The notes beneath the pieces were generated by a model, which saw nothing but the letters and a program-made list of their open reading frames with translations, made no database searches and was not told the origin of the DNA. Shown here in pieces: positions 6,671 through 6,683 of a stretch of 6,683 nucleotides of DNA. The stretch covers positions 1-6,683 of the forward strand of contig LVBC01000151.1 in NCBI GenBank assembly GCA_001604265.1, read 5' to 3'. Position numbers and translations under genes: made by a program. The stretch's first letter is position 1. Every line of letters starts with the position of its first letter. Origin of the DNA: Spirochaetales bacterium Spiro_01. GTDB lineage: Bacteria > Spirochaetota > Spirochaetia > Sphaerochaetales > Sphaerochaetaceae.

Positions 6671-6683
6671 ACACATAAATATC

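Larger units (their letters stand above)
6570..6683. other. Non-coding 3' region
   Basis: There are 114 bases after the EIIA stop, more A+T-rich than the genes. Apart from the terminator and the inverted repeat I see no open frame, tRNA-like fold or direct repeat here. Confidence 0.7.

Overview
The window is the 3' part of a tightly packed operon for a rotary V/A-type (NtpA-type) ATPase. It is followed, apparently in the same transcript, by a universal stress protein (Usp) gene and a gene for a PTS EIIA-like domain protein. All nine genes are on the + strand. Every gene-to-gene junction is either a short gap (2 to 21 nt) or an overlap (4, 16 or 11 nt), and no internal promoter or terminator is evident until the end.

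Layout: 1-534 is the C-terminal membrane part of subunit I (a-type subunit, 5' end cut by the window). 556-912 is the proteolipid subunit K. 919-1218 is subunit F, 1215-1838 subunit E, 1823-3601 catalytic subunit A, 3591-5006 non-catalytic subunit B, and 5009-5632 central-stalk subunit D. 5636-6121 is a single-domain Usp protein and 6123-6569 a 148-residue EIIA domain of the fructose/mannitol/PtsN type. A rho-independent terminator follows at about 6590-6621. The last 60 bases are AT-rich and hold a second imperfect inverted repeat whose 3' arm runs into a -35-like hexamer, so a new transcription unit may begin just beyond the window.

The A3B3 head, central stalk (D, F), one peripheral-stalk chain (E), the stator membrane subunit (I) and the rotor ring (K) are all present. 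The genes for subunit C (the d/AC39-type coupling subunit) and for the small peripheral-stalk partner of E (G/H type) are not in the window and presumably lie upstream of I or elsewhere. K carries the essential acidic residue but lacks the Gln typical of Na+-binding c subunits, so proton coupling is the more likely reading (inference).

Organism: a bacterium, judged by the PTS-type protein, Shine-Dalgarno spacing and a U-tract terminator. G+C is intermediate by eye, and Arg is written mostly with AGG/AGA. The order I-K-F-E-A-B-D differs from the E-x-A-B-D-I-K order I recall for spirochaetes and chlamydiae, and from the I-K-E-C-F/G-A-B-D order of enterococci and many archaea. An anaerobe such as a member of Synergistota is a possible source, but this is only a guess from gene order and codon style.

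Nothing here looks like a wholly new system. The most notable point is the conserved-looking coupling of a divergent Usp protein (degenerate ATP loop) and an EIIA domain that keeps its phosphorylatable His but seems to have lost the second active-site His, both placed directly behind an ATPase operon.
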